Positions 1 to 3,793 of a stretch of 15,521 nt of DNA are shown here, in pieces. Made by a program: the position numbers and the translations under genes. Every line of letters begins with the position of its first letter. Position 1 is the first letter of the stretch. The stretch lies in NCBI GenBank assembly GCA_002314915.1, contig DCHU01000021.1:1-15521 (forward strand). The letters are read 5' to 3'. This DNA is from Caryophanales bacterium UBA1744 (GTDB taxonomy: Bacteria > Bacillota_I > Bacilli_A > RFN20 > CAG-826). The notes under the pieces were generated by a model, which was not told where the DNA came from, searched no databases, and saw only the letters and a list, made by a program, of their open reading frames with translations.

Positions 1-384
1 GCAAAAAGAGTGACAAAACCTAACGGAATCATCTTAACTAGCTACTACATGAACGAATACGCGGTCATAAGCTATGCTTTCATGAAGAAACACATACTTG
101 AATCTAAAGGCGACCTCACCGAAGACTTCCACGTCATCAATAAGCCTGATGACCTATATTCAATGGTCCGTCTAGAGGATATCAACGAGTATAATGAACT
201 CGCTGGATTAGAGAGAATCAAGATAATCGCAAGTGATGGCCCATCAGACTATCTTAGAGTCTATATCAACGCTTTATCAGAAGAGGAATACGCTGAATTC
301 ATCGCCTATCATCTATCCACATGTGAGAGACCGGAACTGCTCGGCGCATCATCTCATGTCTTAGACATAACAAAAAAGAAATAG
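1..384 (+). CDS. Class I SAM-dependent methyltransferase, C-terminal part (5' end outside window)
   Basis: The frame is open to the left edge of the window, so the GTG at position 10 is probably an internal valine: no ribosome binding site precedes it and the reading frame continues upstream. The visible 127 residues match my memory of the C-terminal half of a Bacillota family of class I methyltransferases. There is a beta strand with a MNEYAVISYAF stretch, then LERIKIIASDG, and finally YHLSTCERPELLGASSH followed by a LDI strand and a basic tail. The SAM-binding glycine loop would lie upstream of the window. Enzymes of this fold transfer a methyl group from S-adenosylmethionine; the acceptor cannot be told. 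It ends with TAG, and a possible promoter for the next gene starts at once, so it seems to be the last gene of its transcript. The family call rests on recalled motif resemblance, not on an alignment. Confidence 0.65.
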   Translation, partial: AKRVTKPNGIILTSYYMNEYAVISYAFMKKHILESKGDLTEDFHVINKPDDLYSMVRLEDINEYNELAGLERIKIIASDGPSDYLRVYINALSEEEYAEFIAYHLSTCERPELLGASSHVLDITKKK

Positions 385-412
385 TTACACTGCAAGTTAA
401 AAAGTATATATT
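385..412 (+). promoter_or_regulatory. Possible promoter of the RecA-like ATPase gene
   Basis: A TTACAC element (385-390) is followed after 16 bases by TATATT (407-412) in an AT-rich stretch directly after the stop codon of the methyltransferase. It would start transcription around 419, leaving a short leader that contains the GAGG ribosome binding site at 425-428. The -35 match is partial and several overlapping -10 registers are possible. Confidence 0.35.
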
Positions 413-436
413 TATAGCACCAACGAGGTAACAACC

Positions 437-1081
437 ATGGAAATCATCAAATTAGAGAGAGGTCGTTTAAGCGTCCTTTTAGGCAAATCCGGTTTAGGAA
501 AATCAACAATCTCAGTATTTAACGCTGCACAGGAATTAAGAGAATCAAAGAGCGTTCTTTATTTTTCATACGAATACTGTCAGTCAATCATCTACAACAA
601 ACTCCACAGCCACTTCGGCATCAAGTGGACCGAACTCTTCAAAGTCAACGTTGTTGACGCTTCAGGAATCGGTTTAGATGAACTCTGCCACATCGTTAGA
701 GTCAGAGCTACTCAGGTCGACTCAGTCTACATCGACTATCTCGACTTGGTTAGAAGTGCAACATTCGGAGAGAACAAAGATCTCGCCAACACACTCAACC
801 TCATCGCAACACTTGATAAGCTTGCAAAGGAGTGCAACGTCGCAATCGTCTTGCTCGCCCAGTGCGATGCCAACTCAGAAGTCAGCGACATGGTCAACGA
901 ACTCAACAATCTCGTCTCCATGTGTGAAGACCCAAACAAAGTCATCAAGATGTTCATTGGAAGAGATAAACTCTTCCACTCAATCATCAACTGCCAGGAT
1001 ATCTCACATGTCATCTGGGTTGATGGAGCAAACCTTGAGCACTTTGCATCAATCAACATCAAGGAAACTTACAAGGATTAA
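437..1081 (+). CDS. Small RecA/DnaB-fold ATPase
   Basis: This 214-residue protein is little more than a RecA-like ATPase core. Walker A is GKSGLGKST (residues 16-24). A strand ending FSYEY follows, with Glu46 where DnaB-type helicases keep the catalytic glutamate of their FSLEM motif. The Walker B strand is VYIDYLDLV with Asp100, like the IDYLQL of DnaB. A strand VAIVLLAQCDA places Gln142 where DnaB has its SQLNR motif. The N-terminal primase-interaction domain of DnaB is absent and the protein is about half the length of a replicative helicase. It could be a phage-derived loader, a KaiC/RadA-like ATPase or a degenerate helicase. The ATG at 437 has AGG at 426-428, eight bases away. A terminator follows immediately, so it appears to be monocistronic. 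The fold is well supported; the role is unknown. Confidence 0.75.
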   Translation: MEIIKLERGRLSVLLGKSGLGKSTISVFNAAQELRESKSVLYFSYEYCQSIIYNKLHSHFGIKWTELFKVNVVDASGIGLDELCHIVRVRATQVDSVYIDYLDLVRSATFGENKDLANTLNLIATLDKLAKECNVAIVLLAQCDANSEVSDMVNELNNLVSMCEDPNKVIKMFIGRDKLFHSIINCQDISHVIWVDGANLEHFASINIKETYKD

Positions 1082-1084
1082 TCT

Positions 1085-1110
1085 AAAGCTCGGGACACCG
1101 GGCTTTTCTT
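1085..1110 (+). terminator. Rho-independent terminator after the RecA-like ATPase gene
   Basis: The stem AGCTCGG / CCGGGCT (1087-1093 with 1098-1104, one G-T wobble) closes a GACA loop, is extended by A-T pairs, and is followed by TTTCTT. The same hairpin plus tail recurs, base for base over 24 positions, after the next gene at 1581-1604. Confidence 0.85.
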
Positions 1111-1111
1111 A

Positions 1112-1142
1112 TGGTATACATTTCACGAAATCGTGATATAGT
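1112..1142 (+). promoter_or_regulatory. Promoter region with a TCACGA-AA-TCGTGA palindrome upstream of the DUF2442-HTH gene
   Basis: A perfect 6-bp inverted repeat, TCACGA (1123-1128) and TCGTGA (1131-1136), sits between two possible -10 elements. The first is TG-G-TATACA (1112-1120), an extended -10 that would place the start site inside the palindrome. The second is TATAGT (1137-1142), exactly six bases before the ATG at 1149, which would give a leaderless mRNA. The downstream gene product carries a helix-turn-helix, so the palindrome is a reasonable candidate for an autoregulatory operator. The sequence does not decide which -10 is used. Confidence 0.45.
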
Positions 1143-1148
1143 TAAGAC

Positions 1149-1577
1149 ATGTTCCACAAAATCAATTCGGTTTATCCGTCGAACGGACTGAAAATCGTTG
1201 TTCAGTTCGTGGAAGGCGTAACTAAAGTTTACGATGTCTCACCAATATTGGATGAGATCGAAGTTTTCAAACAATTAAATGACATAACAGTATTCAATAA
1301 AGTTCATGTAGGGCCGGGAGGATACGGAGTCATATGGAATGACGAAGTCGACCTTGCCTGTGACGAGATCTTTGACAATGGAAAGGTAATTAAAACGCCT
1401 TTCGATGGACTAATCGCTATAAGCGAAGCGACGAAATTGTTGGGCTTGAATGAATCAACCCTTCGCAAAGCCATCCAATACAACAAATTGGTCAAAGGCC
1501 AAGATGTCACCAAATACGGAAACCAATGGGTAGTTTCCTTGGATGCGCTGAAACGTGAGTATGGAGAACCTAAATAG
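1149..1577 (+). CDS. DUF2442 domain fused to a helix-turn-helix domain
   Basis: The 142-residue protein has two parts. Residues 5-80 look like DUF2442, a small alpha/beta domain: a KINSVYP start, a strand pair, and the signature GYGVIWNDEVDLACDEIFDNG at 58-78. Residues 88-139 look like a DNA-binding helix-turn-helix of the excisionase/MerR-like kind, with ISEATKLLGLNESTLRKAI and then a basic segment ending in SLDALKREYG. DUF2442 proteins often neighbour DUF4160 proteins in putative toxin-antitoxin pairs, but no DUF4160-like partner is seen here. No ribosome binding site precedes the ATG, and a TATAGT element lies six bases upstream, which suggests a leaderless transcript. The gene is bracketed by two identical terminators (1085-1110, 1581-1609), so it is an isolated unit. 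It is probably a small DNA-binding regulator; its target is unknown. Confidence 0.7.
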   Translation: MFHKINSVYPSNGLKIVVQFVEGVTKVYDVSPILDEIEVFKQLNDITVFNKVHVGPGGYGVIWNDEVDLACDEIFDNGKVIKTPFDGLIAISEATKLLGLNESTLRKAIQYNKLVKGQDVTKYGNQWVVSLDALKREYGEPK

Positions 1578-1580
1578 ATT

Positions 1581-1609
1581 AGCTCGGGACACCGGGCTTT
1601 TCTTTTTTT
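1581..1609 (+). terminator. Rho-independent terminator after the DUF2442-HTH gene
   Basis: The hairpin (stem AGCTCGG / CCGGGCT, loop GACA) is identical to that at 1087-1104 and is followed by a long T tract, TTTTCTTTTTTT. Confidence 0.9.
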
Positions 1610-1664
1610 AGAAAGTGCTTTCAAGTAAACCGGACTTTCTATAGATAGTCCTAGTCAATATAAT
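1609..1664 (+). promoter_or_regulatory. Putative prs promoter with an upstream inverted repeat
   Basis: A perfect -10 hexamer TATAAT lies at 1659-1664, which would start transcription near 1671. No convincing -35 is seen at the usual distance. Upstream lies an 8-bp inverted repeat, TAGAAAGT (1609-1616) and ACTTTCTA (1634-1641), separated by 17 bases. Its right arm ends where a -35 would be, so it could be an operator or an antiterminator-like stem. No known PRPP-pathway operator was recognised. Confidence 0.45.
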
Positions 1665-1700
1665 AAAGTGTGCAGTGGTCAATAGACCCGAGGAAATAAC

Positions 1701-2672
1701 ATGAACAAGAGACTTAAAATCCTATCTCTCACAGCCAACACCGAAATGGCTCAGGAGATTGCCGAAATCCTGGATGCATCATTGATGCCAGCTAAAGTTC
1801 CTCACTTTTCTGATGGAGAAGTGTGCTTTGAGGCTTTGGAATCATGCCGTGGCGATGATGTCTTCATCATTCAATCAACATGCGCCCCAGTCAACGAAAG
1901 ACTCATGGAACTCCTTATCACAATCGATGCTTTAAAGAGAGCATCCGCAAGATCCATCACCTGTGTCATGCCATACTACGGCTATGCTAGACAGGATAGA
2001 AAAGCAAAACCAAGACAGCCAATCTCCGCTAAGCTCGTCGCTGACTTAATCACCACAGCTGGCGCTAACCGTGTCGTCTGCACAGACTTACACGTTTCTC
2101 AGATCCAGGGCTTCTTCGATATCCCAGTCGATGACATCTCACCAATGCCACTCTATTGGAAATACTTCAAAGACTTAGGCTTAGAAGACATCTGCTGCGT
2201 CTCCCCAGACCACGGAGGCGTCGTCAGAACCTCAAGACTCGCAGAGAAGTTAAACGCTCCTCTCGCCATCATCGATAAGCGTAGACCAAAGCCAAACCAG
2301 GCTGAATTCGTCGGCATCGTCGGTGACGTCAAAGGCAAGAACTGTATCATCGTTGATGATATCGTCGATACAGCAGGCACCCTCTGCTTAGCCGCTAATA
2401 AGTTAAAAGAGTTAGGCGCTAAGAAAGTCTATGCCGCTATCACCCACGGTATCCTCTCAGGCAAGGCTCTTGAGAATATCAACAACTCAGCCTTGGAGAA
2501 ACTCGTCATCACCGATACAATCCCTCTCCCAGAAGACAAGAAGTCAGACAAGATCGAGGTCTTATATCTCGCTCCTCTCTTCGCTTGCATCATCTCCGCT
2601 CTTGAAGAAGGTGAATCTCTCTCAGAAGCTCGCAAGAAATTCGACGACAAGATCTTCAGAAAGAGACGCTAA
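1701..2672 (+). CDS. prs: Ribose-phosphate pyrophosphokinase (PRPP synthetase)
   Basis: This cytoplasmic enzyme makes 5-phosphoribosyl-1-pyrophosphate from ribose 5-phosphate and ATP, the precursor for purine, pyrimidine, NAD, histidine and tryptophan synthesis. The 323-residue length is normal for the family. Residues 35-40 hold the conserved FSDGE stretch. The flexible catalytic loop is PYYGYARQDRK (91-101), continuing to PISAK. The PRPP-binding loop is VDDIVDTAGT (218-227), with the two acidic residues Asp219 and Asp220. The segment VVCTDLHVSQIQGFFDIPVD matches the class I subfamily. The ATG at 1701 is preceded by GAGGAAA (1690-1696) at good spacing. It has its own promoter and terminator and therefore seems monocistronic. 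Its GTC/CTC/ATC-rich codon use is typical of a highly expressed gene here. Confidence 0.97.
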   Translation: MNKRLKILSLTANTEMAQEIAEILDASLMPAKVPHFSDGEVCFEALESCRGDDVFIIQSTCAPVNERLMELLITIDALKRASARSITCVMPYYGYARQDRKAKPRQPISAKLVADLITTAGANRVVCTDLHVSQIQGFFDIPVDDISPMPLYWKYFKDLGLEDICCVSPDHGGVVRTSRLAEKLNAPLAIIDKRRPKPNQAEFVGIVGDVKGKNCIIVDDIVDTAGTLCLAANKLKELGAKKVYAAITHGILSGKALENINNSALEKLVITDTIPLPEDKKSDKIEVLYLAPLFACIISALEEGESLSEARKKFDDKIFRKRR

Positions 2673-2685
2673 ACAAAGTAGCAAA

Positions 2686-2712
2686 AGAACGCTCCATCCG
2701 GGGCGTTTTTCT
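2686..2712 (+). terminator. Bidirectional rho-independent terminator between prs and the repeat array
   Basis: The stem AACGCTCC / GGGGCGTT (2688-2695 with 2700-2707) has eight pairs and an ATCC loop. It is followed by TTTCTT on the plus strand and, read on the minus strand, by CTTTTGC. It can end prs and may also end leftward transcripts from the first repeat unit. Confidence 0.85.
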
Positions 2713-2720
2713 TATCTTTG

Positions 2721-2762
2721 GGGAACCCACAATCTGTCACCTTGTGGGAACCCTCTGTTCCC
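2721..2762. repeat. Conserved hairpin element, unit 1
   Basis: CCCACAA and TTGTGGG pair over seven bases around a TCTGTCACC loop, with an outer GGG/CCC after a 2x2 AA internal loop. GGGAAC occurs twice and GTTCCC once, so the second GGGAAC can instead pair with GTTCCC in a hairpin with a CCTCT loop. The two folds compete. On the minus strand this is the likely 3' part of the peptide mRNA. The same element lies at 3050-3091 and 3380-3421. Confidence 0.7.
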
Positions 2763-2791
2763 TTGCAATGGTGGGGGCGCTAGGCTATACT
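2763..2791 (+). promoter_or_regulatory. Antisense RNA promoter, unit 1
   Basis: TTGCAA (2763-2768), 17 bases, then TATACT (2786-2791). Predicted start at G2798. Both hexamers and the 17-base spacing are kept in all three units although the spacer sequences differ. Confidence 0.8.
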
Positions 2792-2797
2792 ACCGTT

Positions 2798-2840
2798 GAG
2801 GTTGGAAACTCAAGGGTAGGACATGTGCCTACTCTTTTTT
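2798..2840 (+). ncRNA. Predicted antisense RNA of about 43 nt, unit 1
   Basis: The RNA is defined by a promoter with optimal spacing upstream and a rho-independent terminator downstream: AGGGTAGG (2813-2820), loop ACATGTG, CCTACTCT (2828-2835) and a run of T to 2840. A second stem, TTGAG / CTCAA, flanks its 5' end (2796-2800 with 2809-2813). It is convergent with, and overlaps, the last three sense codons and the stop codon of the 24-residue peptide gene on the other strand, so it is antisense to the 3' end of that mRNA. This resembles type I systems in which antisense RNA and toxin mRNA overlap at their 3' ends. Expression is predicted, not shown. Confidence 0.7.
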
Positions 2841-2903
2841 GTTTCCGCCTAACTCACGAAGTATCAGGAGAACTATGACCAGAATTATGATCAACTCTTC
2901 CAT
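2829..2903 (-). CDS. 24-residue hydrophobic peptide, putative type I toxin, copy 1
   Basis: Too short for routine gene calling. The peptide begins MEELIIILVIVLLIL, a single hydrophobic run after an acidic start, continues RELGG and ends NKKE. It would form one short membrane-spanning helix. A GAGG ribosome binding site lies nine bases before the ATG. The same 25-codon frame, start, stop (TAG) and length are kept in three diverged tandem copies, which argues for real translation. The last codons (NKKE) are read from the complement of the antisense RNA's T tract, so their conservation may come from the other strand. Short hydrophobic peptides opposed by an antisense RNA are typical type I toxins (Ibs, TxpA, Fst); it resembles Ibs in length and pattern only. 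Toxicity is inferred. Confidence 0.7.
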   Translation of the reverse strand: MEELIIILVIVLLILRELGGNKKE

Positions 2904-2928
2904 GGCTTAACGCCTCGCAATGCAATTG

Positions 2929-2980
2929 TGGAGAGAGGCCTGGGAACTTAACCATACGGAACCCTCCACTAATAAATAGA
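2929..2980 (-). repeat. Conserved 52-base leader of the peptide gene, unit 1
   Basis: Read on the minus strand it runs from TCTATTTATTAG through GGGTTCC, GTATGGTT and GTTCCC to CCTCTCTCCA, just upstream of the peptide gene. It recurs with only a few changes at 3257-3308 and 3588-3639. Its sharp conservation suggests the peptide promoter and/or a structured 5' leader. TATGGT is a possible -10, but no convincing -35 was found. The GGGTTCC and GTTCCC motifs are complementary to the GGGAAC of the 3' hairpin element. Confidence 0.65.
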
Positions 2981-3025
2981 CGAGAAAACAAGATATTTTC
3001 CCTTCGACTTTTAACGATAGAAGTT

Positions 3026-3047
3026 TTCATCAAAGATGAATTGTTTT
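3026..3047. terminator. Hairpin between units 1 and 2
   Basis: TTCATC (3026-3031), loop AAA, GATGAA (3035-3040), followed on the plus strand by TTGTTTT and on the minus strand by AACTTCT. It is a weak terminator-like hairpin that could separate the units. A matching hairpin with a different loop lies between units 2 and 3. Confidence 0.45.
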
Positions 3048-3091
3048 GTGGGAACCCACAATCTGTCACCTTGTGGGAACCCTCTGTTCCC

Positions 3092-3120
3092 TTGCAATGG
3101 CTTGGGGGCTAGGCTATACT
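3092..3120 (+). promoter_or_regulatory. Antisense RNA promoter, unit 2
   Basis: TTGCAA (3092-3097), 17 bases, TATACT (3115-3120). Predicted start at G3127. Confidence 0.8.
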
Positions 3121-3126
3121 ACATCT

Positions 3127-3168
3127 GAGGTCTGAAACTCAGGAGTAGGTGTATGCCTACTTCTTTTT
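3127..3168 (+). ncRNA. Predicted antisense RNA of about 42 nt, unit 2
   Basis: Same layout as in unit 1. The terminator stem is AGGAGTAGG (3141-3149) with CCTACTTCT (3156-3164) and a TGTATG loop, followed by a T run. Relative to units 1 and 3 an extra A-T pair is inserted in the stem, so both arms changed together. The 5' stem is CTGAG / CTCAG where unit 1 has TTGAG / CTCAA, a compensatory T-A to C-G change. Such paired changes support the RNA structure. Confidence 0.7.
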
Positions 3169-3231
3169 GTTTCTGGTGATCTCAAGAAGTATCAATAGGA
3201 CCAAGAACATCACGATGATGAGTTCTTCCAT
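3157..3231 (-). CDS. 24-residue hydrophobic peptide, putative type I toxin, copy 2
   Basis: The peptide begins MEELIIVMFLVLLILLEI, continues TR and ends NKKK. It keeps the MEEL start, the hydrophobic core with LLIL, the acidic residue after it and the NKK end. An AAGG sequence lies 11 bases before the ATG and a second AAGGG two bases before it; the first is the more usable ribosome binding site. The stop TAG lies in the terminator hairpin of the opposing RNA. The frame is open much further upstream, but only this internal ATG matches the other two copies, and the extra upstream codons run across the conserved noncoding leader. Confidence 0.7.
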   Translation of the reverse strand: MEELIIVMFLVLLILLEITRNKKK

Positions 3232-3256
3232 AACCCTTGATTCCTTTTTGCAAACA

Positions 3257-3308
3257 TGGAGAGAGGCCTGGGAACTTAACCATACGGAACCCTCCACTAA
3301 TAAATAGA
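3257..3308 (-). repeat. Conserved 52-base leader of the peptide gene, unit 2
   Basis: Identical to the unit 1 leader at nearly every position. Upstream of it on the minus strand lies ACGGAAAACGGCTC, shared with unit 3 but not with unit 1. Confidence 0.65.
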
Positions 3309-3354
3309 GCCGTTTTCCGTTTTTTTGACCCTCTAATTTAGTAAGCAAAACCAT

Positions 3355-3377
3355 TTCATCTATGATGAACTTTTTTT
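3355..3377 (+). terminator. Terminator-like hairpin between units 2 and 3
   Basis: TTCATC (3355-3360), loop TAT, GATGAA (3364-3369), then C and seven T. The six-pair stem is short and A/T-rich, so efficiency is uncertain. It has the same stem as the hairpin at 3026-3040 but a longer T run. Confidence 0.55.
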
Positions 3378-3421
3378 GCGGGAACCCACAATCTGTCACC
3401 TTGTGGGAACCCCCTGTTCCC

Positions 3422-3450
3422 TTGCAATGGTGGAGGCGTCAGGCTATACT
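3422..3450 (+). promoter_or_regulatory. Antisense RNA promoter, unit 3
   Basis: TTGCAA (3422-3427), 17 bases, TATACT (3445-3450). Predicted start at G3457. Confidence 0.8.
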
Positions 3451-3456
3451 ACTCTC

Positions 3457-3499
3457 GAGTGGTGGAACTCAAGGGTAGGTCGTGTGCCTACTCTTTTTT
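3457..3499 (+). ncRNA. Predicted antisense RNA of about 43 nt, unit 3
   Basis: The terminator stem is AGGGTAGG (3472-3479) with CCTACTCT (3487-3494) around a TCGTGTG loop, then a T run. The 5' stem is reduced to GAGT / ACTC (3457-3460 with 3467-3470). The loop and spacer between the two stems differ from units 1 and 2, which could give each RNA specificity for its own mRNA. It overlaps the 3' end of peptide copy 3. Confidence 0.7.
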
Positions 3500-3562
3500 G
3501 TTCCTTCCGAACTCAAGAAGTATCAGGAGAATCAAGACCAACAAAGCGATCAATTCTTCCAT
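3488..3562 (-). CDS. 24-residue hydrophobic peptide, putative type I toxin, copy 3
   Basis: The peptide begins MEELIALLVLILLILLEF, continues GR and ends NKKE. A GAGG ribosome binding site lies nine bases before the ATG, as in copy 1. The hydrophobic core differs from copy 1 at several positions yet stays hydrophobic throughout. That pattern is expected if a membrane helix is under selection. Confidence 0.7.
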   Translation of the reverse strand: MEELIALLVLILLILLEFGRNKKE

Positions 3563-3587
3563 ACGCTTTCGCCTCGGATTGCGATAG

Positions 3588-3639
3588 TGGAGAGAGGTCC
3601 GGGAACTGAACCATACGGAACCCTCAACTAATAAATAGA
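3588..3639 (-). repeat. Conserved 52-base leader of the peptide gene, unit 3
   Basis: The third copy of the leader carries a few substitutions (TTGAGGG for TGGAGGG, GGTTCAG for GGTTAAG, CGGACC for CAGGCC, read on the minus strand). The GGGTTCC and GTTCCC motifs are unchanged. Confidence 0.65.
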
Positions 3640-3673
3640 GCCGTTTTCCGTTTTTTGACCCTGCGGATTTTAC

Positions 3674-3700
3674 ATTAAAAACACTCCATCTTTAGATGGA
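3674..3700 (-). terminator. Hairpin at the right edge of the array
   Basis: TCCATC (3685-3690), loop TTTA, GATGGA (3695-3700). Read on the minus strand it is followed by GTGTTTTTAATG, a terminator-like tail. No leftward gene lies to its right before 4737, so it may only insulate the array. It may also be the unit-boundary hairpin of the third unit. Confidence 0.4.
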
Positions 3701-3712
3701 AATATGTGCGTT

Positions 3713-3775
3713 AATTCAATGTCCTATTGAATTTAACTGAATTATCATTGAGAGACGTCTTCTAAGTTGTATAGT
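3713..3775 (+). promoter_or_regulatory. Promoter and upstream dyad of the SGNH lipoprotein gene
   Basis: The promoter is TTGAGA (3748-3753), 16 bases, TATAGT (3770-3775), starting transcription near 3782. Fourteen bases upstream of the -35 lies a perfect 8-bp inverted repeat, AATTCAAT (3713-3720) and ATTGAATT (3726-3733), with a GTCCT spacer. It could be an operator. Confidence 0.55.
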
Positions 3776-3793
3776 TAAAGCGAGGTTACAACT

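Larger units (their letters stand above)
2721..3664. repeat. Three tandem ~330-bp units, each a convergent small-peptide gene and antisense RNA gene
   Basis: The unit start GGGAACCCACAA recurs at 2721, 3050 and 3380, a period of 329 and 330 bases. Each unit reads, left to right on the plus strand: a GGGAACCCACAA...TTGTGGGAACCC hairpin element; a plus-strand promoter; a short plus-strand transcript ending in a terminator; a 24-codon minus-strand reading frame; a less conserved stretch with the minus-strand ribosome binding site; and a 52-base conserved leader. Conservation is high in the hairpin, promoter, terminator and leader. It is lower between them, where single-base changes dominate and lengths are kept. 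The third unit keeps a run shared with the second (GAGCCGTTTTCCG after the leader) which the first lacks. The layout is that of tandemly duplicated type I toxin-antitoxin loci; the family itself is not one I recognise. Confidence 0.85.

Noticed and set aside
678..1136. Overlapping frames on both strands inside the RecA-like ATPase gene (also inside prs, the lipoproteins and the AraC gene)
   Set aside because: They are Ser/Thr- or Arg/Gln-rich shadow translations without ribosome binding sites or recognisable motifs, and each lies wholly or largely within a well-supported gene.
2721..2762. tRNA or riboswitch in the GGGAACCCACAA hairpin
   Set aside because: There is no cloverleaf, no T-loop sequence and no known aptamer core. 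The element lies on the 3' side of a peptide gene rather than in front of a metabolic gene.
3157..3399. An 80-codon minus-strand frame that contains peptide copy 2
   Set aside because: Only the last 24 codons are matched in all three repeat units. The upstream part runs through the conserved noncoding leader and into the next unit's hairpin, and the other units have no matching long frame.
3376..3609. A 77-codon plus-strand frame across unit 3
   Set aside because: It crosses the hairpin, promoter and terminator of the antisense RNA, and units 1 and 2 do not keep the frame.
2721..3664. CRISPR array
   Set aside because: The repeats are about 330 bases long, only three, and contain internal coding and terminator signals. 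There are no short repeats with unique spacers and no cas genes.
2721..3664. Insertion-sequence remnants or miniature transposable elements
   Set aside because: No terminal inverted repeats bounding the unit, no target duplications and no transposase fragments. The exact head-to-tail spacing points to tandem duplication.
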